Shown here one piece after another: positions 6,361 to 13,213 of a stretch of DNA of 13,501 nt (position 1 is its first letter; every line of letters begins with the position of its first letter). The DNA lies in NCBI GenBank assembly GCA_046760505.1, contig JBHIEG010000038.1, forward strand, positions 1 through 13,501. The letters run 5' to 3'. Source of the DNA: CAYFZR01 sp046760505 [NCBI: Candidatus Hydrothermarchaeota archaeon] (GTDB lineage Archaea > CAYFZR01). The notes beneath the pieces are model-generated. The model made no database searches. It was not told where the DNA came from and worked only from the letters and a program-made list of their open reading frames with translations. The translations under genes and the position numbers were made by a program.

Positions 6361-8409
6361 TTATTTATTGTAAATGGTTTCTTCTTTTCTGAAGTCATCC
6401 TGATTAAAAGTTCTGATTAAAAGTATAGATACGATATAGAAAATCATTAACGAAAATCCCGCGATCATTCCGGCTGCGAGGATCACTTCACTTTTGCTTT
6501 TTTCTATGATTGATTTTGCATTCCTTGCTTTCAAATAAGCTGTTTTTGCATTGTTTATGGCATTGCTTTCTTCCTTGATTGCATCATCATATTTTCCAGA
6601 AAAATAAAGTTGTTCTGCCTTTGAATAACTCATTTTCGCATTCTGTAAATATATTTTCGCCTCGTTCAGATTTGAGATCGCGTTTCTCATGTTAGATCCC
6701 ATTACTGGCAAGTTATAAGAATTTACAGCAATATTTGCTTCATAAACATGATTTTTCGTCACGTTTATCTCTTTGTTGGCGTATTCTAGAGATTTTTCTA
6801 TTACTTCGCTGGATAGCATATCAATATCGTGGATTGCTTTTCTTAGGTATATCTCAGCCGGAACTGTCAGGTTAAAAATTCTTTCGTAATCGCTTCGGGA
6901 ATACAATTCTTCTGCATCTCTTATTAAGGATTTTGCATTTTCAATCTTTTTTGAATCATCTGAAAGCCTGTCTCTTTGAGCCTTAAGGCTTACTCCCCAA
7001 CTCGAAATTACCTTTATTCTTTTATCAGCAGCATCGTAACCTCTCTCCGCATCTTCCAAAAGCGAGTGCAATCTTTTTAAATATTCTTCCGATCTCATCT
7101 TTGGAAGGGTTACTGCCTTCGAAACTATCAGGGAGATTTTAGATGATTCTATCGTATTTTTCTGGTCAAGGAAAGTATAATCTACTCTGACAGGTTTTAA
7201 AATGTAACTTCCTCTTTGGTTGCCTTTTATACGATATGACAAAATCTCAGCATCATAGGGTCCAAGCAGAATATTCCAGTAGTTTGTTCCTATTCTAGTT
7301 AGCCCTGCCGGAAGTTTTTCATCCATTACGACTGCATTTACTCTGCCCCCCTTATGATTTCTTACCTCTATGTGCACTCCAATGATTTCCCCTTTCTCTA
7401 TGACTTGCTTTTCTAGTATTTTATGAACCGTAATTTCCGGTTCCATCCTAGAATAGTCAAGTATCAAACCGATTATTTTGGCATTTTTATCGATTCTAGG
7501 TTTATTCGTTTTTTCATCGAACCAAATACCATCTTTTTGAATATCGATTAGGTAATTAACACCATTTTTCACAGATATCAGATATCTTTGATCTACAGTT
7601 ACTTCATAGAGATAAAGCAATGCGCTAGCGCAATTGCTCGTGACATCCATATCATTCATCCAGCTTCCGTTCTCCTTTTGGGCATTGACCAAATAATCTC
7701 CGGCAGCGGTTGCAGCACTCAAGTATTTAAAATCTCTCGATATTTTGAACAGATCCACCATGGATACGATGACAAAAGGAGTTGAATAAGGGGAAGAGTG
7801 AAGTTCAGATATTTTTGCCTCAGTGCAATCATTTAATGCGGCGTATGGAAATCCACCATCTAGGGTTTGAACTTTTAACAGGGAGCCTCCTATGTTAAGA
7901 GTCTTTTCATATAACCATCTGTCCTCAGTTAACATATACAACGAAGCCATATCATGCAGGTAAAGGCCTACTTCTTTTATGTTCTTTGTTCCACAGCTCT
8001 TACAGAAGAATTCAATTGTTTTTTCGGTGGATTCTAGATATTCTTCCGAGTTATCATAGTTGTACATTGAGAGAAGAGCATCCCCTACAAGTGAACTTTC
8101 CCAGAACATTGTTTCCTCTGTTCCCCACCTAAACCCTCCTATGTTATGTTCGAATAACCACCTAGTGCCCTCTTCGGCTTTTTCGAGATATTTCTTATCG
8201 AGTGTATTTAGGTAAAGTTTTGTCAGGCTTTTTACCACTATAGCTGTTTGCTCTGCTCTTGACCTCGAGCCTTCGAATCTACCCCATCCTCCATCCTCAT
8301 TTTGAACTGATAAGAGCCAATTTGCACATTTTTTCGAAATTTCAATCTTATCTTCCGCATATATCGGGGTTGTAAGCAGAAGCATGATACAAAAAATTGC
8401 TAGGCGCAT
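6361..8409 (-). CDS. Large surface protein: alpha/alpha-toroid (terpene-cyclase-like) plus DUF11-like domain, helical stalk and TM
   Basis: The protein is 682 residues. The signal peptide is residues 1-18 (ending IYA). Residues 20-320 form an alpha/alpha-toroid of the prenyltransferase/squalene-cyclase or glycoside-hydrolase-like type, with repeats containing WLLSVQNEDGGWG (31-43), QTLDGGFPYA (181-190), AQKENGSW (243-250) and DIQKDGIWF (289-297). No DXDD or other cyclase catalytic signature is visible, so a binding or glycan-acting role is as likely as an enzyme of terpene chemistry. Residues 325-432 are a CARDB/DUF11-like beta sandwich related to that in the 2877-4124 protein. Residues 438-635 are helical with coiled-coil character, 641-665 a membrane helix, and the tail of about 17 residues is cytosolic. 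GAGG lies upstream of the ATG. Two 12-base direct repeats sit in the tail codons. The fold is likely; the function is unknown. Confidence 0.85.
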   Translation of the reverse strand: MRLAIFCIMLLLTTPIYAEDKIEISKKCANWLLSVQNEDGGWGRFEGSRSRAEQTAIVVKSLTKLYLNTLDKKYLEKAEEGTRWLFEHNIGGFRWGTEETMFWESSLVGDALLSMYNYDNSEEYLESTEKTIEFFCKSCGTKNIKEVGLYLHDMASLYMLTEDRWLYEKTLNIGGSLLKVQTLDGGFPYAALNDCTEAKISELHSSPYSTPFVIVSMVDLFKISRDFKYLSAATAAGDYLVNAQKENGSWMNDMDVTSNCASALLYLYEVTVDQRYLISVKNGVNYLIDIQKDGIWFDEKTNKPRIDKNAKIIGLILDYSRMEPEITVHKILEKQVIEKGEIIGVHIEVRNHKGGRVNAVVMDEKLPAGLTRIGTNYWNILLGPYDAEILSYRIKGNQRGSYILKPVRVDYTFLDQKNTIESSKISLIVSKAVTLPKMRSEEYLKRLHSLLEDAERGYDAADKRIKVISSWGVSLKAQRDRLSDDSKKIENAKSLIRDAEELYSRSDYERIFNLTVPAEIYLRKAIHDIDMLSSEVIEKSLEYANKEINVTKNHVYEANIAVNSYNLPVMGSNMRNAISNLNEAKIYLQNAKMSYSKAEQLYFSGKYDDAIKEESNAINNAKTAYLKARNAKSIIEKSKSEVILAAGMIAGFSLMIFYIVSILLIRTFNQDDFRKEETIYNK
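6400..6424. repeat. Short out-of-frame tandem repeat in the toroid gene's 3' end
   Basis: CTGATTAAAAGT occurs at 6400-6411 and again at 6413-6424, a period of 13 bases. Because 13 is not a multiple of three, gain or loss of one copy would change the reading frame of the cytosolic tail. Confidence 0.7.
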
Positions 8410-8479
8410 TATTCATCCTCATGGGGTTATGTTTGTATATCTATGAATTTACCGTGAGAGAATAAACAATTTACATAGA

Positions 8480-8508
8480 CAAAATTGCGGTATAGGGGAA
8501 CAATTTTG
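8480..8508. repeat. Perfect inverted repeat in the 8410-8547 intergenic gap
   Basis: CAAAATTG at 8480-8487 and CAATTTTG at 8501-8508 form eight-base arms around a 13-base spacer. The element lies between the end of the radical SAM gene and the start of the toroid gene, both leftward. It could be an operator for the toroid gene, since it lies about 70-100 bases before its ATG, or part of the 3' end of the radical SAM transcript. The sequence does not decide between these. Confidence 0.5.
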
Positions 8509-8547
8509 CCAAGATATGTTATTTAATTTTTAATTACTCTCTTTAAT

Positions 8548-9726
8548 TCATCTCATCAATTTTAAAGATTCTAAATAATCGCTCTTTCCGGTTTCTAAAA
8601 TCTCAGAAACTTCTTTCGCAACTCTTTTCCCGATTCCCGAAATTTCTTCCAGTTTTCCTTTTATGTAGATTTTTTCTATGTCTTCTTTCAGTTCTTCTAT
8701 TACTTCCGCAGCTTTTTTGTATGTTATTATTTTGTACTGGTCCTCTCCTCTCAGCTCTAAAAGGAAAGCAATGTGGTAAAGAGTAGATGAGACTCTGTAG
8801 TTGTTTTGAATAACTCCTTTAGGTAAGGGCCTTTCAATGTAATTTCTTATGCCGTATTTCTCACAGAAGGAAAATGCTTTTCTGTATACTTTCATTAAAT
8901 AGTCTCTGGTTGGTGAAATATTTTGATATAATCTTTTATAATTGGAAATCAACTCAGGAAAATGAATTCTTAAGATCTCAAAAAACCTTTCTTTTTGCTT
9001 ATCGCGGAGCGTCATTTCTGCTCCACACAAGACATAATCCGCTCCCGCTTCTTTAGCTCTTTTTATGACCTCCTTTATGTTCTCCTCTGCATCTAAGATG
9101 AATGGGATGATTGGACAAAACATAACCCCTGTATTTATTCCATGCTTGGCAAAATATTTCAGAGCCTCTATCCTTTTTTCTGGGGATGGTGCCCTAGGCT
9201 CAAAAATTTCCACCATTTTTCTTTCAAAGGAAGTGATGGTAAATGATACACATGCCCATGATCTTTCATTTATTTCAGAGAGGATATCCAGATCTCTCTT
9301 CACCAAATCGGATTTGGTTATTATATGCACAGGAAAGCCAAAATCCCTTAGAACTTCGAGACATTTCCTTGTTATCTCAAATTTTTTCTCAATTGATTGA
9401 TATGGGTCGGTAACGCCGCTAAACGCAATAGCATGTTTTGGATGGGAGAGTTTAGCATTAACACCAAAATCTAATAGTGTTTTAGTAGGATAGCCCATTT
9501 TCCTGATTTCTTTTCTTAAGAGATCTGGAGCATTCTTTTTTATATAAACTGTTCGATCAAAATCTTCGTGAAAGTAATATCTATGAGATCGTGAATCGCA
9601 GTACTCACAGGCGTGCTCGCATCCTTGGTATGGATTTAAAGAGTAAAGGTTCCAGAACCAAGTATCCACATATTTGAGTTTTCTCAATATTGATTTGGAC
9701 TTTATTATTTTGTATTTTACAGCCAT
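8548..9726 (-). CDS. SplB-like radical SAM protein fused to a PolX-type 8-kDa helix-hairpin-helix domain
   Basis: The protein is 392 residues. Residues 25-300 are a radical SAM domain of the spore-photoproduct-lyase-like group: the cluster motif CEHACEYC gives Cys36, Cys40 and Cys43, followed by AIAFSGVTDPYQSIEKKF, HIITKSDLV and FEPRAPSPEKRIEAL, all typical of that group. These proteins use a 4Fe-4S cluster and S-adenosylmethionine to generate a radical. Residues 313-392 match the N-terminal 8-kDa domain of family X DNA polymerases: a helix with LELRGEDQYKIITYKKAA, DIEKIYIKGKLEEISGIGKR as the helix-hairpin-helix, and SEILETGKSDYLESL. No polymerase domain is present. The lysine used for deoxyribose-phosphate lyase chemistry in DNA polymerase beta (Lys72) aligns with a glutamate, so lyase activity is not expected. 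The combination suggests a DNA-acting radical enzyme, by inference. AAGG lies before the ATG. Confidence 0.9.
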   Translation of the reverse strand: MAVKYKIIKSKSILRKLKYVDTWFWNLYSLNPYQGCEHACEYCDSRSHRYYFHEDFDRTVYIKKNAPDLLRKEIRKMGYPTKTLLDFGVNAKLSHPKHAIAFSGVTDPYQSIEKKFEITRKCLEVLRDFGFPVHIITKSDLVKRDLDILSEINERSWACVSFTITSFERKMVEIFEPRAPSPEKRIEALKYFAKHGINTGVMFCPIIPFILDAEENIKEVIKRAKEAGADYVLCGAEMTLRDKQKERFFEILRIHFPELISNYKRLYQNISPTRDYLMKVYRKAFSFCEKYGIRNYIERPLPKGVIQNNYRVSSTLYHIAFLLELRGEDQYKIITYKKAAEVIEELKEDIEKIYIKGKLEEISGIGKRVAKEVSEILETGKSDYLESLKLMR

Positions 9727-9822
9727 ATTGAACCTTATTATCCTTCTATTCTTTTATCTATTTTTATTTTAACTATTTTAAAGAGAAATATCTTGTTTTT
9801 CCAGTTTTTCTCTAATTTCTTT

Positions 9823-9828
9823 AAAAAA
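9823..9828 (-). terminator. Oligo-T terminator of the initiator tRNA
   Basis: On the minus strand six T residues begin two bases after the encoded CCA. Archaeal RNA polymerase terminates on such oligo-T tracts. Confidence 0.5.
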
Positions 9829-9830
9829 TT

Positions 9831-9908
9831 TGGTAGCGGGGCTTGGATTTGAACCAAGGATCTCCGGGTTATGAGCCCGGCGGGATTACCTGACTACCCC
9901 ACCCCGCT
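9831..9908 (-). tRNA. Initiator tRNA-Met (CAT) with encoded CCA
   Basis: The minus strand folds as a full cloverleaf. The acceptor stem is AGCGGGG with CCCCGCT (9902-9908 and 9835-9841), the anticodon arm CCGGG-CTCATAA-CCCGG, the T arm CTTGG-TTCAAAT-CCAAG, and the discriminator A at 9834. The anticodon is CAT. Three G-C pairs closing the anticodon loop and an A-U first pair are the marks of archaeal initiator tRNA, distinguishing it from elongator Met and from the tRNA-Ile decoding AUA. The terminal CCA is encoded in the DNA at 9831-9833. No intron is present. Confidence 0.95.
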
Positions 9909-9931
9909 ACATAAGAAAAGATTTGGATCAT

Positions 9932-9941
9932 GTATTTTAAG
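9932..9941 (-). promoter_or_regulatory. Candidate TATA box of the tRNA gene
   Basis: On the minus strand the sequence reads CTTAAAATAC, about 25-33 bases upstream of the mature tRNA 5' end, a suitable distance for an archaeal TATA box driving the tRNA. Confidence 0.4.
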
Positions 9942-9976
9942 TTTTTGCATTCTTTATTTGAAGGTATTGAGGCTTT

Positions 9977-10627
9977 TTAGAGTTTTCTTTCTTCTATATC
10001 AGACACATCTATCCTATCTCTTTCTGCAATCATCATAACTGATAAGACACCTGCCTGTACGGGATCGGTCACAACCAAATCGGAAACCTCTGGGACGCTG
10101 CCAGCCATGTTCAGGGATATTACTGGAATGCCGTGTTTTTCTCTCAACTCTCTCACCGCTTGAGATATCTCTCCCCCCATTATGGAGCCGGCTAAAACCA
10201 ATATGCTGGCCCTATGCAACCTACCTACCGCTCTCACAGCCTCGGCTAAAGTTTTTTCCCCTACAAGCGGTATTGTGTCAACGCTTATCCTGTCTCCTCT
10301 AATGTTCTGCCTGTCCGCTTCTGTAACTGCTCCAAGAACAACCTGACTAACCTGCGCACCTCCACCGATAACAATAATTCTCTTTCCAAATATCTGCTGG
10401 AATGGTCTCAAAATCTCAAATTCGAGGATAAATTCTAGTTTTTTTAGATTTTCTACCATTTCATTAAATTTCTGTACCTCTTCTACCTCTAAATAAATTA
10501 AACTTGTTTTATCTCTGGAGAATGCATGGACGTAGACTATGTTCGAACCGTATTCAGCTATAATGGTGGTTATCTCCTTTAAAACACCGGGTCTATCCTC
10601 TGCAATTATATTTAATGCCCTTATCAT
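9977..10627 (-). CDS. ACT-domain protein with methanogen-type C-terminal domain (DUF5612-like)
   Basis: The protein is 216 residues, soluble. Residues 1-75 are an ACT domain, with RALNIIAEDRPGVLKEITTI as the first strand and ligand-binding helix (Gly14 in DRPGVL), a domain that usually binds amino acids and controls metabolic enzymes. Residues 80-205 form a second alpha/beta domain with a glycine-rich IIVIGGGAQVSQVVLGAV and RISVDTIPLVGEKTL, then VLAGSIMGGE. I recall this pairing from a conserved family of methanogens and relatives carrying DUF5612; its function is not established. The gene starts 44 bases after the ATPase stop codon. No ribosome site precedes the ATG, and a TATA-like AAAATTTATC about 28 bases upstream suggests a leaderless transcript. 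A regulatory role in amino acid metabolism is only inferred from the ACT domain. Confidence 0.9.
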   Translation of the reverse strand: MIRALNIIAEDRPGVLKEITTIIAEYGSNIVYVHAFSRDKTSLIYLEVEEVQKFNEMVENLKKLEFILEFEILRPFQQIFGKRIIVIGGGAQVSQVVLGAVTEADRQNIRGDRISVDTIPLVGEKTLAEAVRAVGRLHRASILVLAGSIMGGEISQAVRELREKHGIPVISLNMAGSVPEVSDLVVTDPVQAGVLSVMMIAERDRIDVSDIEERKL

Positions 10628-10650
10628 GAGGTTAGTTTAAAAGGAAAAGA

Positions 10651-10660
10651 GATAAATTTT
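10651..10660 (-). promoter_or_regulatory. Candidate TATA box of the ACT-domain gene
   Basis: The minus strand reads AAAATTTATC, centred 28 bases before the ATG at 10627. With no ribosome site in between, this fits transcription starting at or very near the start codon. It lies in the 43-base gap after the ATPase gene. Confidence 0.4.
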
Positions 10661-10670
10661 GTGGTAAAAA

Positions 10671-12182
10671 TCAACTTTCTTTTTCTTTCTCCTTTGAGCT
10701 AATGTCCTTGGTTATATACGCCATAAATGTATCTGGTTCTTCGTAGTAAAAGTTTATAAATCTCCTAAGTCTTTTTTGATCTCTTATTCCCTTGTTTTTA
10801 AACCAGAGCAATATTATCTCCCTTTGAGCGAGTATTTCGTTCAGTTCGGATAGGTCTATTCCTTTCGCATGGGAAATTTCTTCCAAAAACCTGCTTGGGG
10901 TCTTTAACCTCTCAAGGAGATCTGTTTTAGGATTCCACTCATATAATTTATTCATGAGCACCTTGCCAGATTCGTATCCCGCTATTTCGGATATTTCGGT
11001 TACCCTTCTGATCGAGCCCTCTACACTTTGAAATCTGTTTTGCATCACTATGAGGTCTAGGGCACCAATTAATATCTCTGGAACATTCATGGGGGCACTT
11101 GTTAATCTTGTTATCACTTCTTTAGCCGTATTCGCATGTATCGTACACAGACATCCGTCGTGACCCGTATTCATGGCAGTGAATAATGTATTCGCCTCCG
11201 GACCTCTGACTTCACCTACAATTATCCTATCTGGTCTCATTCTGAGGGTGTTTTTCACAAGATCGTCCATTGTATTATTTTTGTTTGATTGTAATTGTAT
11301 CCAGTGCTCGTGGGCAAAATTGAGTTCTAGAGTATCCTCTATTGTTATAACACGCTCGTCTATCCTGAAAAAAGATGAAAGAGTATTTAAGCTGGTGGTC
11401 TTTCCGCTAGAGGTCCCCCCAGCGAACAGTATATTTGCTCTTTTTACATTCAGACCTTCTAGACATAACCAGATAAAAGCACCGGCATTTGGTGTAATTG
11501 TATCATTGTTTATGAGGTCTATGATTGTAAATGGTTCCCTTCTAAATTTTCTAATCGTAACTGTGGTATCTTTTGACACATGTGGGCGTGTGATGTTTAC
11601 TCTGCTTCCATCTGGAAGCATAATGTCAAATAAAGAATTGGAAGAGATATCAGAGATTCCGTAACCCAAAATTAAGTCATATATATCTTTCTCCTTCGGA
11701 ATTATATTTGTCTTACACATTCCATATTTCCTGTGGACAACGTATATTGGGATGTTCTTTCCAGAGATCATTATCTCTTCCAGCTCATCGTCTTTCTCTA
11801 GAATAGAGAACTTATCTCTGAATGAATTACCGTGTTTTACGAAGTACTTGAGTTCAAGTCCGTGCTTGAATATCTTTGCGTCATCACTTTCTTCAATTGT
11901 CTTTTCACCCATTTTTTCCTCTTCAATTAAAGTTTTTATCTTCAAAATATCTAAATCAACATCAAAACTCAGATCGACGTCTTCAATTTTCTCTTCCTTC
12001 AAAATGATCTCCATTTTGTTGATATTTTTGTCTATTTCCTCCCTTCTTTTTTTGTATTCAGCCTCTGTAAATTCTCCCAACTCGTATGCGTATATTAAAT
12101 TCTCTAGTTCTTTCTCCAATGAGACCAAGGTATCCCAGATCGCATCCTTCCGCACTGCTTTCTTGATGTCATCTATCTTCAT
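10671..12182 (-). CDS. CpaF/TadA-type type II/IV secretion or pilus ATPase
   Basis: The protein is 503 residues, somewhat longer at the N-terminus than a bare VirB11/CpaF core. Residues 1-105 are charged and helical and include YAYELGEFTEAEYKKRREEI (31-50), a SHOCT-like segment. Residues 125-235 are the N-terminal domain typical of the family (DILGYGISDI-like region, then SLFDIMLPDGSRVNITRPHV). The ATPase core shows Walker A GGTSSGKT (255-262), an Asp box with IEDTLEL (281-287), Walker B RIIVGEVRGPEA (319-330) with Glu324, and the His box CTIHANT (346-352). Such ATPases power assembly of Tad-like or archaeal type IV pili or secretion, normally with a TadC/FlaJ-type membrane platform. No TadC gene appears in the window: the downstream gene is the ACT protein and the upstream one a DUF2101-like membrane protein. 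The ribosome site is weak (AAGGATCC). Confidence 0.92.
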   Translation of the reverse strand: MKIDDIKKAVRKDAIWDTLVSLEKELENLIYAYELGEFTEAEYKKRREEIDKNINKMEIILKEEKIEDVDLSFDVDLDILKIKTLIEEEKMGEKTIEESDDAKIFKHGLELKYFVKHGNSFRDKFSILEKDDELEEIMISGKNIPIYVVHRKYGMCKTNIIPKEKDIYDLILGYGISDISSNSLFDIMLPDGSRVNITRPHVSKDTTVTIRKFRREPFTIIDLINNDTITPNAGAFIWLCLEGLNVKRANILFAGGTSSGKTTSLNTLSSFFRIDERVITIEDTLELNFAHEHWIQLQSNKNNTMDDLVKNTLRMRPDRIIVGEVRGPEANTLFTAMNTGHDGCLCTIHANTAKEVITRLTSAPMNVPEILIGALDLIVMQNRFQSVEGSIRRVTEISEIAGYESGKVLMNKLYEWNPKTDLLERLKTPSRFLEEISHAKGIDLSELNEILAQREIILLWFKNKGIRDQKRLRRFINFYYEEPDTFMAYITKDISSKEKEKES

Positions 12183-12293
12183 ACAGGATCCTTCTCTTAT
12201 GCGGTGAGTCTTACTCTCTCATCTTTCAATTTATCATCCTACTATATTACCTTAATCTAATCAACTCTAATCTGTAAAGGTGTTATAAAAAAA

Positions 12294-13091
12294 TTATCCG
12301 AGAACCTCGAGTATCTTTTGCGGCTTGGCACTCCTAAAGGAAAAAGGTTTTTTTAGTACTGAAACCTTTACTAAATCTCCTTTCTTAGCATTAGGACCGT
12401 TCTCGAGGAAATAAATATTTGGAGAAACTCCTGAGCATAGATCATATCCAATTCTGACCTCTGCTAGCGATTCTTTTGTATCTAAAACCTTTCCAATGGT
12501 ATATTCCCTTCCATATTTCCTGTTGAAGAATAGAAAGAAAATTCCAACCGTTATTAATGCGAATAAAATTAAATAAGGGGATGGAGAGTTTGGTCCGAAT
12601 GTCCTAAGATTAGAAGGAGTGATTCTATCTACGTACAGTAAAAATAAGGGCATGAGCAGATAAAACCCAAAGAATACATAATAAGCGTTCCTGTCTTCAG
12701 GAAAAGCGAATCTAATCTGAAAAATCAGCACATAAAATACGAATGAAAAGATAAAAATCGCTATTATAAATAAGATCTTTAAAGACAAAAATCTGAATAA
12801 TGAGGCAACAACCGACAGTACAAATAGGATACTCGCTATTTGTAATTTCAACACCAAGAAGTCTTTTTTATCTGCATGAAATCTAGCCAGAAAAGAGATT
12901 AAAAACTTAGGTGGTTCTGGTATCTCTCTTTCTTTCTTTATGAGGGATTCAATTTCTTTTCTGCCAGATAATATACCTTTCTTTGTTGTTTCAGGTAATC
13001 TTATAGCGCCTTCACCTGCTCTTAACACGGCTTCACCAATGTGTTCAATCAACCTTACCGTATAGTCTCCTATTTTTCTGAAAAGTTTCAT
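12294..13091 (-). CDS. Four-TM membrane protein, DUF2101-like
   Basis: The protein is 265 residues. Residues 1-75 are polar and amphipathic (KIGDYTVRLIEHIGEAVLR). Four membrane segments follow at about 80-100, 103-127, 137-153 and 172-190. A C-terminal beta-rich soluble domain at 192-265 (REYTIGKVLDTKE, then KKGDLVKVSVLKKPF) has the look of a small OB- or NfeD-like barrel. I associate the architecture with archaeal DUF2101 proteins of unknown function, with moderate certainty. A strong ribosome site (GAGGAAGTGA, 13096-13105) precedes the ATG, and a TATA-like AAAAATATAAAT lies upstream. It stands 111 bases ahead of the ATPase gene on the same strand; whether it belongs to the pilus or secretion machine is not shown. 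Confidence 0.8.
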   Translation of the reverse strand: MKLFRKIGDYTVRLIEHIGEAVLRAGEGAIRLPETTKKGILSGRKEIESLIKKEREIPEPPKFLISFLARFHADKKDFLVLKLQIASILFVLSVVASLFRFLSLKILFIIAIFIFSFVFYVLIFQIRFAFPEDRNAYYVFFGFYLLMPLFLLYVDRITPSNLRTFGPNSPSPYLILFALITVGIFFLFFNRKYGREYTIGKVLDTKESLAEVRIGYDLCSGVSPNIYFLENGPNAKKGDLVKVSVLKKPFSFRSAKPQKILEVLG

Positions 13092-13095
13092 TTCT

Positions 13096-13105
13096 TCACT
13101 TCCTC
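13096..13105 (-). promoter_or_regulatory. Strong ribosome binding site for the DUF2101-like gene
   Basis: The minus strand reads GAGGAAGTGA, ending four bases before the ATG at 13091, close to the archaeal 16S complement GGAGGTGA. It is the best Shine-Dalgarno sequence in the window and fixes the start. Confidence 0.7.
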
Positions 13106-13126
13106 TTAAAATATTTGTTTCTCTGG

Positions 13127-13138
13127 ATTTATATTTTT
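13127..13138 (-). promoter_or_regulatory. Candidate TATA box for the DUF2101-like gene
   Basis: The minus strand reads AAAAATATAAAT, about 40 bases before the ATG. Transcription would start near 13107, just ahead of the ribosome site, giving a leader of about 16 bases. Confidence 0.45.
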
Positions 13139-13213
13139 TATCTCGATACGGTCAAAAACTTAGATAATCTAGAGAGTTATGGAATGAAGGTGCTGAAAAA
13201 AGGAGATTTAATC

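Noticed and set aside
7621-7632. Perfect 12-base palindrome TGCGCTAGCGCA
   Set aside because: It lies within toroid-gene codons for Cys-Ala-Ser-Ala and is isolated, so it is probably coincidental.
9648-9659. Palindrome-like GGTTCCAGAACC
   Set aside because: It is inside the radical SAM coding frame with no regulatory context.
9831-9908. tRNA-Ile with a modified CAT anticodon, or elongator tRNA-Met
   Set aside because: The A-U first pair and three consecutive G-C pairs next to the anticodon loop are initiator-specific features.
11752-12207. Plus-strand Ser/Phe-rich frame of 151 residues
   Set aside because: It lies opposite the Lys/Glu-rich N-terminus of the ATPase, and its composition is that expected of a complementary shadow.
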